From contig DATNQF010000242.1 in NCBI GenBank assembly GCA_036702855.1, positions 61,256 to 125,255 of the forward strand: a DNA stretch of 64,000 nt, in the 5' to 3' direction. How positions within the stretch are numbered: the stretch's first letter is position 1; every line of letters starts with the position of its first letter. Positions 59,361 to 64,000 of this stretch are shown in pieces. The notes under the pieces are model-generated. The model saw nothing but the letters and a program-made list of their open reading frames with translations, was not told where the DNA came from and made no database searches. This DNA comes from JACVSF01 sp036702855 (GTDB lineage Bacteria; Cyanobacteriota; Cyanobacteriia; Phormidesmidales; Phormidesmidaceae). The position numbers were made by a program, and so were the translations under genes.

Positions 59361-59825
59361 CTAACCCTGATATGTTTCTTCTGGTGGCAGTTCGTTGGGC
59401 TTAAGAGCAAAGTGCCCGTACAAAGAGACAGGTCCACTGGTTTTGATTTCCGCTAGGTCTAGCTGGCCAGTGGTGTCTGTTAGGTCATTGGCGAGGTAGG
59501 TATCCCCCTCAAGCTGTGAAGCTCCCCACTCGCCTACAAAGCGGCTTTGGGCCTCCACCTCGCTGGCGAGGTCACTACAGAGGATTTGAGGCTCTCCCTC
59601 AACGGGCTTGAAATAGAGCGACCAAGCCACAGCCTTAATTAAGGGGCTGTCGGTTGGGAAAAGCACCGAGTGAACGCCACCACCGGCTACAAAGTCAACG
59701 GCAACTTGGCCGATACTTGGCGATACTTTTCGCACTTTTCCAAGGTGGCCTCTGAAGATATTTGCTTTGTCCTCAATCACGTAATGCTCTGTGATGCGGA
59801 CGGATGTTCCAACTTTAATTTCCAC
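59361..59825 (-). CDS. Hypothetical protein with SH3-like start
   Basis: 154 residues from GTG 59825 (TTAGGAGT about 7 bases upstream). A longer frame to 59891 runs through a leader hairpin and an operator and is not credible. The N-terminus VEIKVGTSVRITEHYVIEDK and GHLGKVRKVSPSIGQVAVDF has the pattern of a KOW/SH3-like beta barrel. The rest is acidic with no motif. It is the first gene of the leftward replication operon, 6 bases before the initiator start. Confidence 0.6.
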   Translation of the reverse strand: MEIKVGTSVRITEHYVIEDKANIFRGHLGKVRKVSPSIGQVAVDFVAGGGVHSVLFPTDSPLIKAVAWSLYFKPVEGEPQILCSDLASEVEAQSRFVGEWGASQLEGDTYLANDLTDTTGQLDLAEIKTSGPVSLYGHFALKPNELPPEETYQG

Positions 59826-59843
59826 CAGTTTTACTCCTAAATC

Positions 59844-59867
59844 CTTCAGGTTTGGACAAACCTGAAA
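59844..59867. promoter_or_regulatory. 24-bp dispersed palindrome, copy 8
   Basis: CTTCAGGTTTG-GA-CAAACCTGAAA. It lies 19 bases upstream of the GTG at 59825. Its right arm is shared with the stem of the leader hairpin 59861-59902, so the two structures exclude each other. Confidence 0.75.
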
Positions 59868-59902
59868 CCCCCTGAAGCAAAATGGCTCCAAGGGGTTTCA
59901 GG
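59861..59902 (-). promoter_or_regulatory. Leader hairpin, alternative to the palindrome
   Basis: CCTGAAACCCC (59861-59871) pairs perfectly with GGGGTTTCAGG (59892-59902), 20-nt loop. It is in the 5' leader of the leftward replication operon. Because it borrows bases from the neighbouring 24-bp palindrome, only one of the two hairpins can form in RNA. Confidence 0.55.
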
Positions 59903-59910
59903 AAAATATT

Positions 59911-59928
59911 TAGTACAGATGTACCTAA
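59911..59928. promoter_or_regulatory. Small operator-like palindrome
   Basis: TAGTACA-GA-TGTACCTA, with an exact GTACA/TGTAC core. Placed upstream of the leader hairpin, so near the expected leftward promoter. Confidence 0.4.
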
Positions 59929-59975
59929 TCGGTATTACCATTTGAAAGTGACAGTTTCCTGTTGACAACTCAGCC

Positions 59976-59999
59976 CTTCAGGTTCGACCAAACCTGAAG
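59976..59999. promoter_or_regulatory. 24-bp dispersed palindrome, copy 9, at a promoter
   Basis: CTTCAGGTT-CGACCA-AACCTGAAG. It ends 3 bases before the -35 box of the rightward promoter, where a bound protein could repress or activate it. Confidence 0.75.
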
Positions 60000-60002
60000 A
60001 AT

Positions 60003-60031
60003 TTGAAACCGTCAGAAGGGAATGTTATATT
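60003..60031 (+). promoter_or_regulatory. Sigma-70-type promoter
   Basis: TTGAAA (60003-60008), 17-bp spacer, TATATT (60026-60031). It drives the rightward operon starting at 60152. The 24-bp palindrome copy 9 lies directly upstream. Confidence 0.65.
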
Positions 60032-60059
60032 GCTTGAAAATTCATTCAAAATCACTTGG

Positions 60060-60086
60060 AACCCTTCGGATAGCCGTGGGGTTTTT
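60060..60086 (+). terminator. Leader terminator / attenuator
   Basis: AACCC-TT-CGG-ATAG-CCG-T-GGGGTT followed by TTT: a bulged stem with a T-run, between promoter and first gene. It could allow attenuation or antitermination of the rightward operon. Confidence 0.5.
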
Positions 60087-60151
60087 CCCTTTCTGACTAA
60101 AGCTATCTATTGATCATGCTTGATCAGTAGACGATCTTATCTTAGTTAACG

Positions 60152-60709
60152 ATGCACAAAAGATCCAGACGATCTGGCGCAAGGCGCACATTTAAAGTTA
60201 CAGAGGCGCAAAACGAAGCAATATCAAGCATTCGTTTCCCTGAAGAGACTGTATCTGAGCAGATCGCCAGGCTGGTTCATCTCTGGTTGGCACAGGAAAA
60301 ACCCACAGATTTCTTAACAAGCCAAACGAAGGGCGACATAAACCTTACGGCTCTGCTTTACCCTGAAGATGACGACTATTTGATCAGGGTTCAGCAGGTG
60401 TCGGGTCGCTACGTGTCTGAAATCTTGTTGGAGTGGATCATGGGTGCAGTTGAGATCGCACCTAAAGGTCCGACCTTTGATGAACCTGCTGAACTAAATA
60501 AGTGGTTGAGGTCAGAGTTTCAGGGGATGGTGAAAATTGAAACGATAATCGAGGCCTGCCGGGGAAAGCTAGCCATTAAGCGCCTAAAGCAATTGCTGTT
60601 GCAGTTGCACCAGGCCGACGATATCAGGTTGCGCGTTCACCCCATTGGCGAAGGCGTAACTCAAATTAATTTTGGGGGACAGCTTCGGTATGGATGGGCT
60701 GAGTTATGA
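60152..60709 (+). CDS. Hypothetical DNA-binding-like protein
   Basis: 185 residues. It has a basic N-terminus (MHKRSRRSGARRTFKVTEAQ) and, at about 15-50, a ribbon-helix-helix-like pattern (FKVTEAQNEAISSIRFPEET). The C-terminal 60 residues resemble a winged helix (IEACRGKLAIKRLKQLLLQL, then IRLRVHPIGEGVTQINFGG). First gene of the ParB operon; its end overlaps the ParB-like start by 20 bases. A partner of the ParB-like protein or a regulator of the operon is plausible. Confidence 0.55.
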   Translation: MHKRSRRSGARRTFKVTEAQNEAISSIRFPEETVSEQIARLVHLWLAQEKPTDFLTSQTKGDINLTALLYPEDDDYLIRVQQVSGRYVSEILLEWIMGAVEIAPKGPTFDEPAELNKWLRSEFQGMVKIETIIEACRGKLAIKRLKQLLLQLHQADDIRLRVHPIGEGVTQINFGGQLRYGWAEL

Positions 60710-61511
60710 GTCTGGAAGGCTACAAATATTCTATGTTCGCCTTTCTATAGCAAGAATTTGGGATAGAAACTATAAGGTCCACGACCTGCCGACTATCAAG
60801 CAAAGCATCTTAGTCCATGGGTTTCGTGACCCAATGGAATTTGACGCTGCCCTCAACGATGGCGAGGGGGGCATCATCTCAGGCAATGGCCGCTTAGAGG
60901 CGCTATTCCAGCTCAAAGCTGAAGGGGCGAAGTGTCCCAAGTATGTGATTGAGGATGGCGATGAGTGGCTGGTACCTATCGTGTTTGGGGCCGATAGCGA
61001 CTCCCAGGCAGCAGCAGAGGCCTACGGGATTGATGCTAACGGCACATTGGTTAAGCCTCTCTCCGGTGAGGAGTCGATCAAGATTTGGCACAAAGAAGGT
61101 TATCTGAGCCTACTCAAGGAACTGATTGACCAGCGTTCAAAGCCGGTCACAATCTCTTTAGAAGATGCTCAGCGCTGGATTGCCGAATCTGCGCCCATTA
61201 CCCAGGAGGTGCCTGACCCCGAACGCATGGATAAGAACCTCAGGAAAAAGCGTGATCCTGTGGTCAAGTTGGTATTGTTCACCGAAGATTTAACCGTGCT
61301 GGAGGAGGCGATCGCTAAGACTGGCAAGGTTAACGATTGGGCAGAGGCCATTAGAGAAATTTTGCATCACTATCTAGATAGTGGTGGACCTGGAAAGCAG
61401 AAGCAGACAGCAGCAGCAGCGGCGACGGCGACGGTGCCTGCCGCTAAAACGAGTAATGAAGCAGTGGGCAATAATAAATGGCTGAACATAGCAGGCAGCA
61501 AATCCCGCTAG
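60690..61511 (+). CDS. ParB/sulfiredoxin-fold nuclease-like protein
   Basis: 273 residues from ATG 60690. The ParB-like domain spans residues 12-140. HDLPTIKQSILVHGFRDPME is the I-x-x-x-G-x-x-x-P box, GIISGNGRLEALFQLKAEG carries the G-N/H-x-R-x-x-A motif, and WLVPIVFGADSDSQAAAEAY follows. This phage branch commonly precedes DNA-modifying or packaging genes and often has nuclease rather than partition function. The C-terminus ends in an Ala-rich low-complexity stretch (TAAAAATATVPAAK). No ParA is present in the window, so a partition role is not supported. Confidence 0.75.
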   Translation: MDGLSYESGRLQIFYVRLSIARIWDRNYKVHDLPTIKQSILVHGFRDPMEFDAALNDGEGGIISGNGRLEALFQLKAEGAKCPKYVIEDGDEWLVPIVFGADSDSQAAAEAYGIDANGTLVKPLSGEESIKIWHKEGYLSLLKELIDQRSKPVTISLEDAQRWIAESAPITQEVPDPERMDKNLRKKRDPVVKLVLFTEDLTVLEEAIAKTGKVNDWAEAIREILHHYLDSGGPGKQKQTAAAAATATVPAAKTSNEAVGNNKWLNIAGSKSR

Positions 61512-62080
61512 AAACCTGGCTCCACGAAGGGGATGAGAGATCGTGGGAAATCCTTGTGAACATGCCAGTGATGGAAATGCCGATAGCGTTCTCCCTGGAA
61601 GAGGCGATCTCCTATTGCTTTGCGCTGGGCCTCTACGATTTCTCCTTCAAATTTGCCTTTAAGCGAAACTTGATGATCGGCGGCGAGGTTGAAATGTCGT
61701 TGATGAGCATGACAATTTCAGAGCAAGCCGTGATCCAACTCTCTGCTATTAGCAGTGCGATCGCTGGAAGGGCTTTGAAAGGTCAGCCCCACTCTCAACC
61801 CTTGGAACTGGTTCCCTCTGGGAAAAAATGGACTCCTCCCTTTGTCTGGGCAATTGCCTCTGTGCTTCAAGAAATTGCCAGCAGAGATGAGGAGACTGCA
61901 CAGCGATCGCCGCTTTATCCCCAGTACGTTCCCAATGGACATGAAGGGTTGCAGCAGGTTTGCCTATCAATTTCTGATCGGCTGGTGGGCCTGCTTCCCC
62001 TTGAGAGTTGCCCAGAGTTGGGCAAGCACTGGGAGCAGATAAAAATCTACTATTCATTGAATCGAAGCCTAAATAAATGA
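61478..62080 (+). CDS. Hypothetical protein
   Basis: 200 residues. It overlaps the ParB-like gene by 34 bases and the next gene by 4 (ATGA). Mixed helices with EEAISYCFALGLYDFSFKFA and a C-terminal bundle containing FVWAIASVLQEIASRDEETA. No family recognised. It belongs to the tightly coupled rightward operon, so a function linked to DNA processing is possible. Confidence 0.55.
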   Translation: MAEHSRQQIPLETWLHEGDERSWEILVNMPVMEMPIAFSLEEAISYCFALGLYDFSFKFAFKRNLMIGGEVEMSLMSMTISEQAVIQLSAISSAIAGRALKGQPHSQPLELVPSGKKWTPPFVWAIASVLQEIASRDEETAQRSPLYPQYVPNGHEGLQQVCLSISDRLVGLLPLESCPELGKHWEQIKIYYSLNRSLNK

Positions 62081-62703
62081 CAGCTCGCAAACGTGATAAT
62101 TCAGCAGCAGCGTTTAAGGTGGAACTGCGAAATACAGCGATGCAAGAGACGCTAGATCCCCTGATTCTAGAAACCCACGGTGGGGAAGGGCTCATGTTCA
62201 CGCACTGCTACGCAAAGGCTAAGCGGCCTGGGTGGGTGTGCGAGAAGGACGGGAATAAATGCTCTGAACTGGTGCGGCAGCGCCCGGACTGGCACGTTTT
62301 CGAGTGCGAGAGTGAGGCGCTTCTTGAGGGCTGCCCCACTGCATTTAAGGGCGTAAATTTCGTGGATATTGACCCCTGGGGAAACCCTTGGGAGCACATG
62401 CAAGCCTTGTTCGTGCCCGAGCGGAGATTAGCTGATCGCTTGCAGTTGGTTGTGCATGATGGCTGCCGTAGATTCCTGGCGATCAGTAAGGGAGGAGGGC
62501 GCGATCAGCGCTGGCGGCAAGGCTTCTTTCTGATGCTCTCCCAGCGTTACGGCACTAACCTGCGCGACGACTATTTAGAAATTTGCCAGGTGAGCGTAGC
62601 TGAGCTGGCAAAGAAATGCGGCTACAGAATGGCAGGATGGGCGGGACAATATACAGGGCACGATAGCCATTCAACCCACTATTGGGCCACACTATTGAGA
62701 TGA
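62077..62703 (+). CDS. SAM-dependent methyltransferase-like protein, Trm1-type motif
   Basis: 208 residues. The Rossmann methyltransferase pattern: ILETHGGEGLMF (motif I at 32-38), VCEKD (acidic residue closing strand 2, 55-58), WHVFECES (strand 3), and VDIDPWGNPWEHM (97-105) in the motif IV position. D-x-D-P-x-G-x-P is the catalytic signature of tRNA guanine-26 dimethyltransferases of the Trm1 family, here D-I-D-P-W-G-N-P. The protein is half the length of Trm1 and lacks its C-terminal domain. A C-terminal YTGHDSHSTHYW segment is unusual. Substrate unknown; the tRNA gene at 3325 and DNA or host RNA are all possible. Confidence 0.6.
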   Translation: MTARKRDNSAAAFKVELRNTAMQETLDPLILETHGGEGLMFTHCYAKAKRPGWVCEKDGNKCSELVRQRPDWHVFECESEALLEGCPTAFKGVNFVDIDPWGNPWEHMQALFVPERRLADRLQLVVHDGCRRFLAISKGGGRDQRWRQGFFLMLSQRYGTNLRDDYLEICQVSVAELAKKCGYRMAGWAGQYTGHDSHSTHYWATLLR

Positions 62704-63065
62704 GTTATCTAACCCCTGCTAGAAACGAATCCACTGCGCGGCGGCTGGCAAGACGCTACGTTGCCGACACGATAATTAACTACGCTCAGGGAGTCGATAC
62801 GCTTGATCAACTCAGCCCTAAAGATTTGGCAACCCTATTGAGGTTGCGTCGCCTCAGCGATCCCTTCTTTGATGCCGCTAAAGAGGGCAACTTTAGAGCT
62901 TGGATTGCTGAGGCTAAGTTGGCAATTCGCTATCTAGGAAAGATGCAGGCCGGCGCACCGGCTAACCAGTTTGAATCGTGGTCAATGGAGCAATTCGGCA
63001 AGCCTGATCCGGTTAAGAAACGGCAGAAATTAGAGGCTGCTACTGGCCAGCTTGTGCTGATTTAG
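62700..63065 (+). CDS. Hypothetical protein, end of rightward operon
   Basis: 121 residues from ATG 62700, coupled by ATGA. Basic N-terminal helix (ARNESTARRLARRYVADTII), helix-turn-like middle (LDQLSPKDLATLLRLRRLSD), basic C-terminus. Small, basic and helical, it could be a terminase small subunit or another DNA-binding factor, but no motif proves it. The TAG stop is followed at once by GTCAGCCCT and a large inverted repeat. Confidence 0.55.
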   Translation: MSYLTPARNESTARRLARRYVADTIINYAQGVDTLDQLSPKDLATLLRLRRLSDPFFDAAKEGNFRAWIAEAKLAIRYLGKMQAGAPANQFESWSMEQFGKPDPVKKRQKLEAATGQLVLI

Positions 63066-63184
63066 GTCAGCCCTGACCCTAAAAACCTAGCGATCCGGAT
63101 CGATCCGATCCGCGATCCGAATTAATTGGGTTTCTAGTCTTACGGATCGTATCGCTTGAAGGGGATCGATTCAGGGTTTTAGGG
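63065..63184. other. GATC-rich imperfect inverted repeat
   Basis: GGTCAG-CC-CTGACC at 63065-63078 is a small palindrome. CCCTAAAA..CCT (from 63077) pairs with AGGGTTTTAGGG (up to 63184) across about 100 bases. Between them lie GATC sites at 63092, 63098, 63102, 63107, 63114, 63145 and 63164, five within 26 bases. Candidate origin, packaging site (cos/pac) or partition site. Confidence 0.5.
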
Positions 63185-63232
63185 TGCTAGATGTGACCGT
63201 GTTAGAATGGGTAAGAGGCACTCAAAAAACCC

Positions 63233-63259
63233 TGAAAGCCATACGCCACAAGGCTTTCA
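63233..63259 (+). terminator. Hairpin, possible terminator
   Basis: TGAAAGCC (63233) pairs with GGCTTTCA (63252), 11-nt loop, without a T-run. It may end the rightward operon before the next promoter. Confidence 0.35.
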
Positions 63260-63281
63260 CCCTATAGTTCACTTGTATCAG

Positions 63282-63310
63282 TTGACTTTTCAGAGTGCTT
63301 TATATACTTT
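63282..63310 (+). promoter_or_regulatory. Candidate promoter for the right-edge gene
   Basis: TTGACT at 63282-63287 and TATACT at 63303-63308 give a 15-bp spacer; TACTTT two bases on gives 17. Both boxes are good but the spacer is short for the best pair. Confidence 0.45.
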
Positions 63311-63633
63311 TGGTAGCGAGCTAATCGCTCAATCGAACCTTGAAAAACAGATAACCAAGATTGATTCCGCCTACGGGGTAGGGGGGGCAAAGATATGTGC
63401 AACGGTGATTCACTCCGTCATAGCAGCGTGTTGCTTAAATCGGAGGAATAGACGCCTAGGTTGCCAAAGGTATGTTCCTAAGTCCCATGGCAAGCGGTTT
63501 CAATGCCTTGCTATCTAATAATTTTTACTGCGATATTTCGCGTGTACGTAAATCCAGCCTTCCCCACGTTGGTTTGTGGAGAGAGTATTGGCTGGTGGTA
63601 GCTGTTCTCGCTTAACGAGTCCCGACCGTCGCT

Positions 63634-63670
63634 AGGTGCCTTGTTCTGTTGTTCACCTCAACTTACAAGG
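63634..63670 (+). promoter_or_regulatory. Leader pseudoknot candidate sequestering the Shine-Dalgarno
   Basis: AGGTG (63634) pairs with CACCT (63654), and CCTTGT (63639), in the loop of that stem, pairs with ACAAGG (63665), the base of the Shine-Dalgarno AAGGCGG. The order forms an H-type pseudoknot 10 bases before the ATG at 63681. The first connecting loop is zero bases, which strains the fold, so the two stems may alternate instead. Either way the ribosome site is covered. Confidence 0.45.
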
Positions 63671-63680
63671 CGGTTTTACC

Positions 63681-64000
63681 ATGTCTACTGGCATCCTAGC
63701 ATCTATTCGTCGTCGGTACCTGGCTGAGAGAGTTACCCTGACACCTAACCCGGAACAGCCTAAAAAGCAGCTGGTTAAGTGGCTTGTCATGTTCAACGAT
63801 CAGAGTGGGAATTTCTTCCTACTTGATAGCGTTCCGCCGGAACTACAGTTCCCTGATAAGCGGAAAACGTACATGAAGGAGCATGATATCAAGCCTTCGG
63901 CTCAGCTTACTGTGATTGAGGGCTTCCTTGAAGCAATCAATCACACTGCTGATCCCACTGTGTTAGATCAGGCGTGTAGCTTCCTTGAGGATGCGAACAA
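63681..64000 (+). CDS. Hypothetical protein, partial at right edge
   Basis: The frame from ATG 63681 (AAGGCGG upstream) is open for 106 codons to the window edge. It starts MSTGILASIRRRYLAERVTL and contains QLVKWLVMFNDQSGNFFLLD and FPDKRKTYMKEHDIKPSAQL. Alpha/beta, no recognised family. It has a long structured leader of its own, unusual in this window, so its translation is likely regulated. Confidence 0.6.
   Translation, partial: MSTGILASIRRRYLAERVTLTPNPEQPKKQLVKWLVMFNDQSGNFFLLDSVPPELQFPDKRKTYMKEHDIKPSAQLTVIEGFLEAINHTADPTVLDQACSFLEDAN

Larger units (their letters stand above)
59826..60151. other. 326-bp divergent control region
   Basis: No gene. It separates the leftward replication operon from the rightward ParB operon. 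It contains two 24-bp palindromes, a long leader hairpin (59861-59902), a GTACA palindrome at 59913, a sigma-70 promoter reading right (60003-60031) and a terminator-like hairpin (60060-60086). This density suggests the main regulatory switch of the element. Confidence 0.6.
50720..63074 (+). repeat. GTCAGCCCT word, strand-biased (stop-codon-adjacent copies)
   Basis: The 9-mer occurs on the plus strand at 3979, 14158, 20825, 22024, 25271, 26942, 31327, 32114, 38623, 41776, 50720, 55404 and 63066, and on the minus strand only at 17440. About 0.25 per strand would be expected by chance in 64 kb. It is read in all three frames within genes (SAL, VSP and SQPS-type codings) and stands right behind stop codons at 50720 and 63066. 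The coordinates of this entry cover the two stop-adjacent copies only. Confidence 0.7.
63066..63680. other. 615-bp non-coding control region
   Basis: No supported gene: the one open frame across it (63207-63518) has an unusual composition and contains a hairpin and a promoter. Contents are the GATC-rich inverted repeat, an 8-bp hairpin (63233-63259), a promoter-like sequence (63282-63308) and a long leader ending in a folded ribosome-binding region. The structured leader would be about 370 nt. Confidence 0.5.

Noticed and set aside
63207..63518. Open frame of 103 codons after the rightward operon
   Set aside because: It contains an 8-bp hairpin and a promoter-like pair, its composition is unlike neighbouring proteins, and it has no Shine-Dalgarno. 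More likely non-coding leader DNA.
1..64000. HIP1 octamers GCGATCGC as a novel repeat
   Set aside because: HIP1 is a known abundant motif of cyanobacterial genomes; it helps the host assignment but is not new.
1..64000. CRISPR arrays, integrase and large terminase
   Set aside because: I looked for direct-repeat/spacer arrays, tyrosine or serine recombinase motifs and terminase Walker plus nuclease motifs and found none inside the window.

Overview
The window reads as about 64 kb of a tailed phage, prophage or phage-plasmid of a cyanobacterium. The cyanobacterial assignment rests on the very frequent HIP1 octamer GCGATCGC in genes and spacers, and on an AAA ATPase / DUF1257 / DUF2997 cassette of the Ycf46-Ycf35 type. 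No integrase or recognisable large terminase lies inside the window, and both edges cut through open frames, so the element continues on both sides. A long tape measure protein without a sheath gene suggests a siphovirus-like virion (inference).

Layout. 1-984 is a small leftward operon. 1145-7599 holds small rightward genes, a tRNA-Arg(TCT), several repeat arrays and a DEAH-type helicase. 7784-11309 is a leftward operon of five genes ending in a terminator. 11388-50719 is the rightward structural operon: portal, Mu gpF-like head protein inside a giant fusion, gpG-like protein, a second giant protein, DUF2213 protease-scaffold, a likely cement protein, the major capsid protein, connectors, a third long tagged protein, tape measure, tail and fibre proteins. 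Two leftward genes sit inside it (a Cro/XRE-type regulator at 25395 and a lipoprotein at 40413) and look like morons. 50841-55728 carries the Ycf46-Ycf35-DUF2997 cassette with two larger unknown proteins. 56519-59825 is a leftward replication and regulation operon with a lambda-O-like initiator gene that contains five iterons. 60152-63065 is a rightward operon with a ParB-like protein and a Trm1-like methyltransferase. 63066-63680 is a non-coding regulatory stretch before a gene that runs off the right edge.

The most striking feature is a set of three very long proteins (1584, 2003 and about 866 residues) built from modules that are each introduced by a conserved tag, consensus H-P-R-D-x-x-G-R-F-x-x-K. 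There are eleven tags. Behind them stand a QxE-type ADP-ribosyltransferase, two related HExxH metallopeptidases, an acetyltransferase-like domain, the gpF head domain, two tandem membrane-anchored J-domains, an LRAT-like permuted papain-fold domain, an alpha/beta-hydrolase with no serine at the nucleophile position, and several orphan membrane segments. All three genes lie among capsid genes, and a herpesvirus-assemblin-like protease (DUF2213) is encoded nearby. The simplest reading is a set of virion-packaged, possibly proteolytically processed effectors injected with the DNA. That is inference.

At DNA level the element carries nine copies of a 24-bp palindrome (CTTCAGGTTTG-N2-CAAACCTGAAG), four of them directly in front of genes, and a strongly strand-biased 9-mer GTCAGCCCT (13 plus-strand copies, 1 minus-strand copy by eye). 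It also has a six-site array resembling the ends of type V-K CAST transposons and several leader hairpins. Many small genes could not be assigned a function and are described as such.
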